A stretch of DNA of 63,853 nucleotides. It comes from an uncultured Ruminococcus sp. GTDB taxonomy: Bacteria; Bacillota; Clostridia; Oscillospirales; Ruminococcaceae. Where the stretch lies: assembly GCA_945877315.1 (NCBI GenBank), contig CAMCRP010000011.1, positions 1 through 63,853 on the forward strand. The letters run 5' to 3'. Of the stretch, positions 9,203 through 16,687 are shown in pieces; within the stretch, counting starts at the first letter, position 1; each line of letters starts with the position of its first letter. The notes under the pieces were generated by a model. It had not been told where the DNA came from, did no database searches, and was given only the letters and a program-made list of their open reading frames with translations. The position numbers and the translations under genes are program-made.

Positions 9203-10483
9203 TTATGCGATCTTAGCGTTCTCCTTAACGAAATCGGAAGCCTTTCTGATCTTGATATCCTCAGCAAGCATATCTGTGGAAATAGCCTCCTTAACATCTT
9301 CAGCAGACATCTTGTACATCTCTGCCATCTTGTTAATCTCAGCATCAATGTCCTCGTCGGTTGCTGTGATATTTTCAAGCTCAGCGATCTTTTCAAGAGC
9401 CAGACGGAGCTTAACATTCTTCTCAGCCTGCTCCTTGAAGGACTCTCTGAACTTAGCCATATCGCTGCCTGTGTACTTCAGGTACATATCAAGGTTCAGG
9501 CCCTGATAGGAAAGACGCTGCTCAAAATCAGCAACGAAATCATCTACCTTGCTGTCGAACATAACCTGAGGGATCTCAGCTTCAAGCTTAGCAACAACTG
9601 CATCAAATACAGCGTTCTCTACTTCAGCATCAGCAGCCTTCTCAGCACGCTCTGTAAGCTTTGCCTTAATATCAGCCTTATATTCATCAACAGTTTCAAA
9701 CTCGGAAACGTCCTTAACGAACTCGTCATCGACATCGGGAAGCTCAACAGCCTTGATCTCGTGGATAAGGCACTTGAATACTGCGGGCTGACCTGCCAGC
9801 TCAGGCATTGCATACTCCTCGGGGAATGTAACATTTACCTCGAATGCCTCGTCAACATTCTTGCCAACGATCTGATCCTCAAATCCGGGGATAAACTGAC
9901 CGGAACCAAGCTTCAGCTCATAGTTGTCAGCCTTGCCGCCGTCAAAGGGAACTCCGTCCTTGAAGCCCTCGAAATCAAATACGACTGTATCGCCGTTCTG
10001 AGCAGCTCTGCCCTCAACGGTGATAGTTCTGCCGTTTCTCTCTCTTACGGAATTGATCTGGTTGTCAACGTCCTCATCGGTAACTTCCTTAACATTTCTT
10101 ACAGCTTCGATTCCCTTATAATCGGAAACAGAAACCTCAGGCTTGGTAATGCAGGTAACCTTGAAAACAACACCATCATTCTTATCAACGGAAACAACGT
10201 CGATTTCGGGTCTTGCAACAAGCTTGATTCCTGCTTCCTCAATAGCTGCGGGAACAGCATCGGGAACGAGAGCATTTACAGCGTCCTCGTAGAATACGCC
10301 TTCACCATACATCTTCTCGATCATCTTTCTGGGAGCCTTGCCGGGTCTGAAGCCCTGGAGTCTTATGTTCTTGCGGTTTTTGAGGTAAGCCTTCTCAACT
10401 GCAGCTTCAAAAGCGGCACCGTCAACAGCGACCTCAAGCTCATACTTGTTTGTCTCGATTTTATTATTTGACTTTAAACTCAT
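9203..10483 (-). CDS. tig: Trigger factor, ribosome-associated chaperone and prolyl isomerase
   Basis: The 426-residue product binds near ribosomal protein L23 at the exit tunnel and shields nascent chains. The N-terminal ribosome-binding domain carries the signature GFRPGKAPRKMIE (about residues 44-56). An FKBP-type isomerase domain follows at about 155-240 (NGDTVVFDFEGF, FIPGFEDQIVG), then the C-terminal helical arms. Length is typical. The ATG follows GGAGGA at good spacing. It has its own promoter and is followed by a strong terminator, then clpP. Confidence 0.97.
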   Translation of the reverse strand: MSLKSNNKIETNKYELEVAVDGAAFEAAVEKAYLKNRKNIRLQGFRPGKAPRKMIEKMYGEGVFYEDAVNALVPDAVPAAIEEAGIKLVARPEIDVVSVDKNDGVVFKVTCITKPEVSVSDYKGIEAVRNVKEVTDEDVDNQINSVRERNGRTITVEGRAAQNGDTVVFDFEGFKDGVPFDGGKADNYELKLGSGQFIPGFEDQIVGKNVDEAFEVNVTFPEEYAMPELAGQPAVFKCLIHEIKAVELPDVDDEFVKDVSEFETVDEYKADIKAKLTERAEKAADAEVENAVFDAVVAKLEAEIPQVMFDSKVDDFVADFEQRLSYQGLNLDMYLKYTGSDMAKFRESFKEQAEKNVKLRLALEKIAELENITATDEDIDAEINKMAEMYKMSAEDVKEAISTDMLAEDIKIRKASDFVKENAKIA

Positions 10484-10518
10484 TGATAACGTCCTCCAAT
10501 ATAAAACATATCCGTATT

Positions 10519-10545
10519 ATTATAGCACAACTTATTTATTATTGC
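10519..10545 (-). promoter_or_regulatory. Extended -10 promoter of tig
   Basis: TGCTATAAT (10527..10519) gives an extended -10 box. The -35 region is poor (TAGCAA at about 18 bases). Its start site would lie about 30 bases before the tig ATG. Confidence 0.6.
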
Positions 10546-10580
10546 TAGTATTAACGGAATTAATTTACAATTTATACAAA

Positions 10581-11267
10581 TTATATAATAAAATAGGGGT
10601 CAAATTTCAAATAATCACTTGAAATCAGATGGTAATTGATACCATCTCTCTCCCCTTGTACAGCATATTCGCAGCTTCTGCCGTGAATATGACCGTAATA
10701 GCACTCGGTAATGTTATGCCTGAAAAGCACATCAAGAATGTCGTAATTGCAGTCCCCCGCAAAAACAGGCGGATAATGCAGAAACACCAGCGGAGTCAGA
10801 CCAGCATTTTCAGCCGAACTGATAGAAGCCTCCAGCCGCATTGCTTCACGGGCAAGCACCTTAGCATCGGCGGGAGCCGTGTTGTCGTTTATCCAGCCTC
10901 TTGTCCCGCATATGCCGAAATTCTCATATTTAAAATGATTGTTGTTCAGTATGGAAATGCTGTCAAAGCCGTTTTCCTGCAAAAACTTATTCATTTTGGT
11001 CATTGTTGTCCACCAATAATCGTGGTTACCCTTTAAGATGATCTTTCTGCCGTTCAGCTCGTGAATAAATCGGAAATCAGCTTGAGCGTCGTCCAGCCTT
11101 GTTACCCAGGAAATATCTCCCGGAACAACCACCGTATCTTCGGGCGACACCTTACTCTGCCAGTTTTCGCAAAGCTTATCAACATAGCCCTCCCAGCCGC
11201 CGAAAATATCCATAGGCTTATCACAGGACAGCGAAAGGTGAAGATCTCCGATCACAAACAGGGACAT
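10581..11267 (-). CDS. Metallophosphoesterase
   Basis: A 228-residue calcineurin-like phosphoesterase with all five metal-binding motifs: GDLHL (7-11), GDIS (about 51-54), GNHD (about 80-83), HYPP (about 163) and GHIHG (about 192). These proteins bind two metals and hydrolyse phosphomonoesters or diesters. The substrate cannot be read from the sequence. It lies downstream of thrC, separated by a perfect 9-pair hairpin. The stop lies just upstream of the tig promoter. Confidence 0.88.
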   Translation of the reverse strand: MSLFVIGDLHLSLSCDKPMDIFGGWEGYVDKLCENWQSKVSPEDTVVVPGDISWVTRLDDAQADFRFIHELNGRKIILKGNHDYWWTTMTKMNKFLQENGFDSISILNNNHFKYENFGICGTRGWINDNTAPADAKVLAREAMRLEASISSAENAGLTPLVFLHYPPVFAGDCNYDILDVLFRHNITECYYGHIHGRSCEYAVQGERDGINYHLISSDYLKFDPYFII

Positions 11268-11282
11268 AAAATCAGCCTTTCT

Positions 11283-11318
11283 CCGCAGATATACGGTATA
11301 AAAACGTGTTATCTGCGG
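11283..11318 (-). terminator. Hairpin between thrC and phosphoesterase
   Basis: CCGCAGATA and TATCTGCGG form a perfect 9-pair stem around an 18-base loop. There is no T-tract after it, so it may be an mRNA processing or stabilising stem rather than a full terminator. Confidence 0.4.
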
Positions 11319-11331
11319 AAAACAACGTTGA

Positions 11332-12825
11332 TCAAAGGGAAAGTGATCTCAGAACGAAATCCTTCATATCAGCACTTTCGATGGACTCCTTAAATCTGAT
11401 CTCCTTGTTCTTGAGAGCAGCAAGGGACTCGGGGATCTCATACTTGGAAAGCTCGCAAAGTCTGTCAACCATAGCAAACTCGTCCATATCGGGCTTGCTG
11501 CCATCAATAGCTTCGAGAACGCTTGCGCTGAACTTGTAGGGGCTTGCAGTAGAAGCAATAACGGTCTTGGTGGTATCACCCGTAGCTGCACGGTAATCGT
11601 TATAAACCTTGACTGCAACAGCTGTGTGAGTGTCGCAGGTGTAGGAATACTTGTCAAATGTAGCCTTGATTGTCTTTTCTGTGTCCTCGTCGGAGCAGCA
11701 ACCTGCATAGAACTCAGCCTTCAAAGCAGCCTTGACCGAATCTGTTACCTCGTATCTGCCTGTCTTAGCCAGAGAGCCGAACCACTCACGGATCTGAGCA
11801 TCGTCCTCGCCGCAAAGCATATAGAGGAGTCTTTCCAGATTGCTGGAAATGAGAATATCCATAGAAGGCGAAATAGTTGTGTAGAACTTTCTGTTTCTGT
11901 CATAAACGCCTGTGTTAATGAAATCTGTGAGAACATTGTTGGAGTTGGACGCACAGATAAGCTTGTTTATGGGCAGACCCATCTTCTTTGCGAAATATGC
12001 AGCAAGAATATTTCCGAAATTTCCCGTAGGAACAACAACGTTTATCTTGTCGCCGAGAGCGATCTCCTCGTCCTTCACAAGTGTAGCGTACGCAGAAATA
12101 TAGTAAACTATCTGAGGAGCAAGACGACCCCAGTTGATAGAGTTTGCGCTGGAGAACATCATTGAAGCGGAATCAAGCTTTTCCTTGACTTCCTCATTGG
12201 TGAAGATAGCCTTAACGCCGCTCTGAGCATCATCAAAATTTCCGTTGATAGCGCATACGGAAACGTTGGAACCGTCCTGAGTGGTCATCTGACGCTTCTG
12301 CATGGGGCTTACGCCTTCCTCGGGATAGAATACCATAATAGATGTTCCCTCAACGTCCTTGAAGCCTTCAAGAGCAGCCTTTCCTGTATCGCCTGAGGTT
12401 GCAACCAGGATAACGATCTTCTTGTTCAGATTGATCTTCTTAGCAGATGTAGTCAGCAGATAAGGAAGTATCTGCAAAGCCATATCCTTGAATGCACAGG
12501 TAGGGCCATGCCACAGTTCAAGAATGTAAGTACCGTCAAACAGGTGAGAAAGCTCCGCAATATTTGCGGTTGCAAACTTCTTGTCATTATAAGCGCTTTC
12601 ACAGCAGTACTTGATCTCTTCATCGGTAAAATCGGTCAGATATTTTGCAAATACCTTTGCTGCACGCTCTGCATAGGACATTTCCCCCATTGCAACAATT
12701 TCGTCAAGGGAAAGAGAAGGTATCTCGGAGGGGATAAAAAGTCCGCCGTCTTCGGAAATACCCTGAGCAATTGCCTCGGCAGCGGACTTTTTCACGCTGC
12801 TGTTGCGAGTGCTTTTGTAATACAT
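11332..12825 (-). CDS. thrC: Threonine synthase
   Basis: A 497-residue PLP enzyme that converts O-phosphohomoserine to threonine. It is of the longer thrC class with an N-terminal extension (YKSTRN...GGLFIP), as in enterics and many Clostridia. The PLP lysine is K113 in TCAFKDMALQ, and the phosphate-binding loop is in ATSGDTGKAAL (about 152-162). The start lies 12 bases after the yraN stop, so it is the last or second-last gene of the lepB-ylqF-rnhB-yraN operon, an unusual partner for that group. Confidence 0.96.
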   Translation of the reverse strand: MYYKSTRNSSVKKSAAEAIAQGISEDGGLFIPSEIPSLSLDEIVAMGEMSYAERAAKVFAKYLTDFTDEEIKYCCESAYNDKKFATANIAELSHLFDGTYILELWHGPTCAFKDMALQILPYLLTTSAKKINLNKKIVILVATSGDTGKAALEGFKDVEGTSIMVFYPEEGVSPMQKRQMTTQDGSNVSVCAINGNFDDAQSGVKAIFTNEEVKEKLDSASMMFSSANSINWGRLAPQIVYYISAYATLVKDEEIALGDKINVVVPTGNFGNILAAYFAKKMGLPINKLICASNSNNVLTDFINTGVYDRNRKFYTTISPSMDILISSNLERLLYMLCGEDDAQIREWFGSLAKTGRYEVTDSVKAALKAEFYAGCCSDEDTEKTIKATFDKYSYTCDTHTAVAVKVYNDYRAATGDTTKTVIASTASPYKFSASVLEAIDGSKPDMDEFAMVDRLCELSKYEIPESLAALKNKEIRFKESIESADMKDFVLRSLSL

Positions 12826-12837
12826 ACGATCATTCCT

Positions 12838-13227
12838 TCAAAAAATTATATTGGTTCCGCTTGCGTCAAACGCATCGGTGATATAGTTAAAGCCGACAAC
12901 CTTTTTGCCGTCCAGAACGATAGAAACCACGTCAAAACGGGGCTGCTTATCACTTCCGTATCGGTAGAAATATTCTGCTGCCGCCTTAATTATAAGCTTT
13001 TGCTTGGTTTTTGTCACTGCTTCAAATCCGTCCGAAATAAAGTCAACACTTCGGGTCTTTACCTCAACAAATAAGATAAACTCTTCATTTTCGGCAATTA
13101 TGTCAATTTCTCCGCCCTTGACACGATAATTTCGGCGAAGAATTTTGTAGCCTTTTTTCTCAAGATACAGCGCTGCGATCTTCTCGCCTGCACTGCCTAT
13201 TTCCGCCGAAGTCATATCACTTCTCAC
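12838..13227 (-). CDS. YraN family (UPF0102) endonuclease-like protein
   Basis: A 129-residue restriction-endonuclease-fold protein. The family core GEIDIIAE (about residues 43-50) and VEVKTR (about 58-63) supplies the D...ExK catalytic pattern of PD-(D/E)XK nucleases. Its cellular role is unsettled. The first possible start is a GTG overlapping the end of rnhB; an ATG at 13215 (four residues later) is equally plausible. It is translationally coupled to rnhB, as in many Firmicutes. Confidence 0.88.
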   Translation of the reverse strand: MRSDMTSAEIGSAGEKIAALYLEKKGYKILRRNYRVKGGEIDIIAENEEFILFVEVKTRSVDFISDGFEAVTKTKQKLIIKAAAEYFYRYGSDKQPRFDVVSIVLDGKKVVGFNYITDAFDASGTNIIF

Positions 13228-13822
13228 CCGTAAGCTTTTTCAGAAACGTTCTGCGATGCACCTCGGAAATGCCGTGTTTTTCCAACATTTCATAATGCAG
13301 CTTGGTACCGTAGCCCTTATGCTTTTCAAACTGATACTGAGGGTATTTCTCGGCAAGCTTCATCATATATCTGTCACGGCTGACCTTTGCAAGGATAGAT
13401 GCCGCAGCAATGGACGCCGAAGTTCCGTCACCCTTTACAACGGTTGTAACTTCATCTCCGCCAAAGGGCTTTCTGTTGCCGTCCACAAGAACTGCATCGG
13501 CAGTAAGCCCCAAGCCGTCATACGCCCTTTTCATAGCAAGAAAGGTCGCCTGAAGAATGTTCACGCTGTCTATCTCAGAAACGGAAGCAGTCGCAACGCA
13601 GTAAGCCTCAGCCTTTGCAATTATCTCGTCATAAAGCTGTTCACGTTTTTTTTCGGAAAGCTTTTTGCTGTCATTCAAACCTTCGATAACTGTTCCGGGT
13701 CTGAGAATCACAGCAGCTGCGTAAACATCGCCCGCAAGAGGACCTCTGCCCGCTTCGTCAATTCCGCAGATGCTGCCGCCTATGCTTTCACGAACAGCTT
13801 CATCATATTCAAAAAGTGTCAT
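13217..13822 (-). CDS. rnhB: Ribonuclease HII
   Basis: A 201-residue type 2 RNase H that removes RNA from RNA-DNA hybrids and single ribonucleotides from DNA. The signature GIDEAGRGPLAG carries D22 and E23, and the third acidic residue is in ADAVLVDG (about 120). The C-terminal KGYGTKLH motif near residue 170 is present. It starts directly after the ylqF stop and overlaps yraN, in the order lepB-ylqF-rnhB-yraN. Confidence 0.96.
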   Translation of the reverse strand: MTLFEYDEAVRESIGGSICGIDEAGRGPLAGDVYAAAVILRPGTVIEGLNDSKKLSEKKREQLYDEIIAKAEAYCVATASVSEIDSVNILQATFLAMKRAYDGLGLTADAVLVDGNRKPFGGDEVTTVVKGDGTSASIAAASILAKVSRDRYMMKLAEKYPQYQFEKHKGYGTKLHYEMLEKHGISEVHRRTFLKKLTGEK

Positions 13823-13823
13823 A

Positions 13824-14696
13824 TCAAACCTCGAAATCTGAGGGAAGCTCCAGAGTTATCCTTCCGAGCTTTCCGCTTCTGAATTCGTCCAGAACGGTTA
13901 TTGCCGCACGTTCGGTATTTATCTCGCCGCCCGATATAAGCATTCCCCTGTTTTTGCCAACAGCGTTCAGCAGCTCCCAGCCGTCGGAATAGTTCTCGCA
14001 TTTAAGCTTGTACCTTTCCTCCAGCTTCTGCGGATAAATGCTTGACAGCAGTAAAAGCAAACGTGAAGCCAACGCTTCAATGTCCACAACATCGTCCTTG
14101 ACAGCACCGGTAAACGCCAGCTTTTCACCTACGGACATATCCTCAAACTTAGGCCAAAGCACACCGGGCATATCCAGAAGCTCCACATCGCTTTCCAGCT
14201 TTACCCACTGCTTTTCACGGGTAACACCGGGTCTGTCCTCAACCTTGGCTTTGTTCTTACCAGCCATTTTATTGATAAACGAGGATTTGCCGACGTTGGG
14301 AACGCCGACCACCATAAGGTGCAGTACTCTGCCCTTCATTCCCTTTGCCTCAAACTTTTTGATTTGATCTGCAAGGAGAATTTTCACCTCAGGAATAACT
14401 GCTTTCAGCCCTTTTCCCGAGCGGCAGTCGGCAGCCATAGCCCTTATCCCCACCTTGCGGTAATACTCCAACCATTTAGCCGTTGCATCAGGATCGGCAG
14501 CATCGGATTTATTCAGGATAACAAGACGGGGCTTTCCCGCTATTATCCTTGAAAGATCGGGATTTTTGCTTGAATAGGGAATTCTTGCGTCAGTTATTTC
14601 AACAACAGCGTCCACCAAAGGCAGACATTTTTCTATTACCCGTCGGGTTTTGGTCATATGACCCGGAAACCACTGGATAGATGGAATATCCGACAT
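13824..14696 (-). CDS. ylqF: Ribosome biogenesis GTPase YlqF (RbgA)
   Basis: A 290-residue circularly permuted GTPase that completes late assembly of the 50S subunit. The motif order is permuted as expected: NKSD (G4, about 62-65) comes before the P-loop GVPNVGKSS (G1, about 130-138) and DMPGVLWP (G3, about 175). The N-terminal IQWFPGHMTK motif is present. I chose the ATG at 14696 because AAGGAGTG stands four to five bases upstream; the upstream 14 codons have no such site. Confidence 0.96.
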   Translation of the reverse strand: MSDIPSIQWFPGHMTKTRRVIEKCLPLVDAVVEITDARIPYSSKNPDLSRIIAGKPRLVILNKSDAADPDATAKWLEYYRKVGIRAMAADCRSGKGLKAVIPEVKILLADQIKKFEAKGMKGRVLHLMVVGVPNVGKSSFINKMAGKNKAKVEDRPGVTREKQWVKLESDVELLDMPGVLWPKFEDMSVGEKLAFTGAVKDDVVDIEALASRLLLLLSSIYPQKLEERYKLKCENYSDGWELLNAVGKNRGMLISGGEINTERAAITVLDEFRSGKLGRITLELPSDFEV

Positions 14697-14712
14697 AAAA
14701 CACTCCTTAGTA

Positions 14713-15324
14713 TCAGCCGTTCTGAGCTGCCCCTGCATCTTCGGGCAGTGCGCCCATTTTATTGAAAGGCCATATTCTTACAATAGCCTTGCCCATAATA
14801 TCAGCCTTATTTACAAATCCGACAGACTCAGCACGGCTGTCTGTAGATCTGTTTCTGTTGTCACCCATAACGAAAACGCAGTCAGCAGGAACAGTTACGG
14901 GATAATTATGGTATCCGAAATCGCTGTAAGTAAGCTCGTTGATATAAGGCTCGTCAAGAAGCTGTCCGTCAACGTAAACCTTACCCTCGGAATAATCGAT
15001 GTTGACAGTCTGATTTTCGGTAGCAATTACCCTCTTTACTATTACCTTGTCAAGACCCTTGCTGTTGACAATAACAACATCGCCAACCTCAGGCTCATAG
15101 AAAAGATGGGAAACTATCAGCTTATCCTTGTCCTCCAATGTGGGAAGCATGGATTCTCCGTCAACAATAGCAATTCTGAACAGGAATGTAAAAACCAGAA
15201 CAATAACGAAGAAAACAGTAATAAGCATTTCCAGCCAGTCAAGCATTTCCTCAACAGAATCCACCTTTTTTTGCTGCTGCTCCTCCTCGTCGAGAGCCTC
15301 ATAATTAAGTTCATACTTTGCCAT
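14713..15324 (-). CDS. lepB: Signal peptidase I
   Basis: A 203-residue membrane peptidase that cleaves signal peptides on the outer side of the membrane. A charged cytosolic tail (1-28) precedes one membrane segment (about 30-52). Catalytic Ser58 is in VDGESMLPTL and general-base Lys97 in DKVIVKRVIA; the box E motif MGDNRNRSTDSR is near residue 145. The ATG at 15324 has AAGGA nine bases upstream, whereas the in-frame start at 15333 directly abuts that site. It sits between the rplS terminator and ylqF. Confidence 0.95.
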   Translation of the reverse strand: MAKYELNYEALDEEEQQQKKVDSVEEMLDWLEMLITVFFVIVLVFTFLFRIAIVDGESMLPTLEDKDKLIVSHLFYEPEVGDVVIVNSKGLDKVIVKRVIATENQTVNIDYSEGKVYVDGQLLDEPYINELTYSDFGYHNYPVTVPADCVFVMGDNRNRSTDSRAESVGFVNKADIMGKAIVRIWPFNKMGALPEDAGAAQNG

Positions 15325-15403
15325 AACCGTCATTCCTTTCTTAAAACCAAGGCTTTGCCTCGGAAATTACCCCGTCAATATCTTCATACAACGGAAAAAT
15401 AGC

Positions 15404-15426
15404 AAAAAAGGGACAATAATGTCCCT
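15404..15426 (-). terminator. Rho-independent terminator after rplS
   Basis: Minus-strand AGGGACA/TGTCCCT stem with a TTAT loop, followed by TTTTTTG. It separates rplS from lepB. Confidence 0.85.
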
Positions 15427-15461
15427 CCTTCCGCCGCTGAAAACAAACAGCTTAAAAATTT

Positions 15462-15806
15462 TTAGTTGATAGATTCCTTAACCTTAGCAGCCTTACCAAC
15501 TCTGTCACGCAGATAGTAGAGCTTGCTGCGGCGAACCTTACCGGTTCTTACAACCTCGACCTTGTCAACAACAGGTGAGTGAACGGGGAAAACTCTCTCA
15601 ATACCGCAGCCGTGAGCTACACGTCTAACAGTAAATGTTTCGTTGATTCCGCCGTGTTTCTTAGCGATAACAGTACCCTCGAATACCTGGATTCTGTACT
15701 TCTCGCCTTCCTTGATCTTAACGTGAACCTTAACTGTGTCACCGATTCTGAAAGAAGGGACCTCAGCCTTCATGCTGCTTTCGCTGATGAGCTTTAAAGC
15801 ATCCAT
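15462..15806 (-). CDS. rplS: Large ribosomal subunit protein bL19
   Basis: A 114-residue bL19, standard length, with the typical [12 protein letters not shown] start of the core and the C-terminal [15 protein letters not shown]. It sits at the 30S-50S interface. The ATG follows TAGGAGGAA. It has its own promoter and a structured leader of about 145 bases, and is followed by a terminator, so it is likely a single-gene unit regulated through its leader. Confidence 0.97.
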   Translation of the reverse strand: MDALKLISESSMKAEVPSFRIGDTVKVHVKIKEGEKYRIQVFEGTVIAKKHGGINETFTVRRVAHGCGIERVFPVHSPVVDKVEVVRTGKVRRSKLYYLRDRVGKAAKVKESIN

Positions 15807-15950
15807 TTTCTATTCCTCCTATAATATTAGGACATTCTTACTTCCGCCGAAATCAGAGCGGAACAGAGGACTGCCCGTTAATGTCAGCTCCGAAGAGCGG
15901 CATTAATCTCGTCACACGGACAGAATTACCCCGTGACGGATTATCAAATG
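15807..15950 (-). ncRNA. Structured rplS leader, candidate L19 leader element
   Basis: Between the promoter and the ATG the transcript can fold into at least three stems: CGTCAC/GTGACG (about 15938..15912), TTAATG/CATTAA enclosing GCTC/GAGC (about 15907..15878), and CCGC/GCGG (about 15860..15842). Firmicutes are known to carry an L19 leader family before rplS that is presumed to bind L19. Placement and multi-stem form agree; I cannot run a covariance search to confirm membership. Confidence 0.55.
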
Positions 15951-15957
15951 CTATATA

Positions 15958-15986
15958 AGCATACCATATTTTCCGATAAATTGCAA
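15958..15986 (-). promoter_or_regulatory. Sigma-A promoter of rplS
   Basis: Minus-strand -35 TTGCAA (15986..15981), 17-base spacer, and -10 TATGCT (15963..15958). It lies immediately after the DUF2344 stop codon. Confidence 0.8.
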
Positions 15987-16018
15987 GTGTTTTCTAAATA
16001 TTTTTTATTTTTAGCAAT

Positions 16019-16687
16019 TCACACGAAATCTTCACCATTTTCGGCGGAAATCTTTGTACGTTTAATACAAACAACATCTGTCGAAATTCCCGTTTTATCC
16101 GCAAATGCGTCCAGCACGGTATTTACGTTAAGATTAAATGAATTTCCCGCAGGCAATATAAAATGTATCAATACCAAACCATTCTCCGATGAAATATCTG
16201 TTACAACAACGTGCGGCTTGATGTCAACGATGACCTCGCCCTTTTTCTTGGAACGCTTGTGTATCTCAATAGTATCCGCCGAAAGAAATTCCCTGAATTT
16301 TTCAACAATCTCTTCTGACGAATGTTTATCGGAGGAAAGGGTCACATCATATTCCGCAGAAGCCACATCGGTATTCTTCATTATCTGCGGCTTTACGCTG
16401 ATTATGTTAAGTCCCGGCGGCATGGCATTGTCAAGCTTTTCACGCAGATTCTCCAAATCACATTCCTCAACTACCGAAAAATCCATGGGTTCAACATAGC
16501 TTTCCGTTCCCAAAGGAAGAGCCACCGGGAAATTCAGGTAGATATGCGGATTAAAGCCCTCTGTGTACCAGATAGGGATCCCCGAACGCTTTATGGCTCT
16601 CTGCATTGTCCGCATTAGATCAAGATGGGAAAAATACTTGGCATTTCCATATTTTGCATAAACCGCTCTCAGATTAATCTTGTCCAA
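16019..16687 (-). CDS. DUF2344 radical SAM-linked protein (TIGR03936 family)
   Basis: A 222-residue member of the family found next to, or fused with, the TIGR03960 radical SAM protein. The N-terminus RAVYAKYGNAKYFSHLDL and the GFNPHIYLNFPVALPLG segment (about 45-61) are characteristic. No catalytic residues are known; it is presumed to work with the radical SAM partner, possibly on RNA. It overlaps that gene by 14 bases, so the two are coupled. In many Clostridia rng, rplU and rpmA follow; here rplS follows instead. Confidence 0.9.
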   Translation of the reverse strand: MDKINLRAVYAKYGNAKYFSHLDLMRTMQRAIKRSGIPIWYTEGFNPHIYLNFPVALPLGTESYVEPMDFSVVEECDLENLREKLDNAMPPGLNIISVKPQIMKNTDVASAEYDVTLSSDKHSSEEIVEKFREFLSADTIEIHKRSKKKGEVIVDIKPHVVVTDISSENGLVLIHFILPAGNSFNLNVNTVLDAFADKTGISTDVVCIKRTKISAENGEDFV

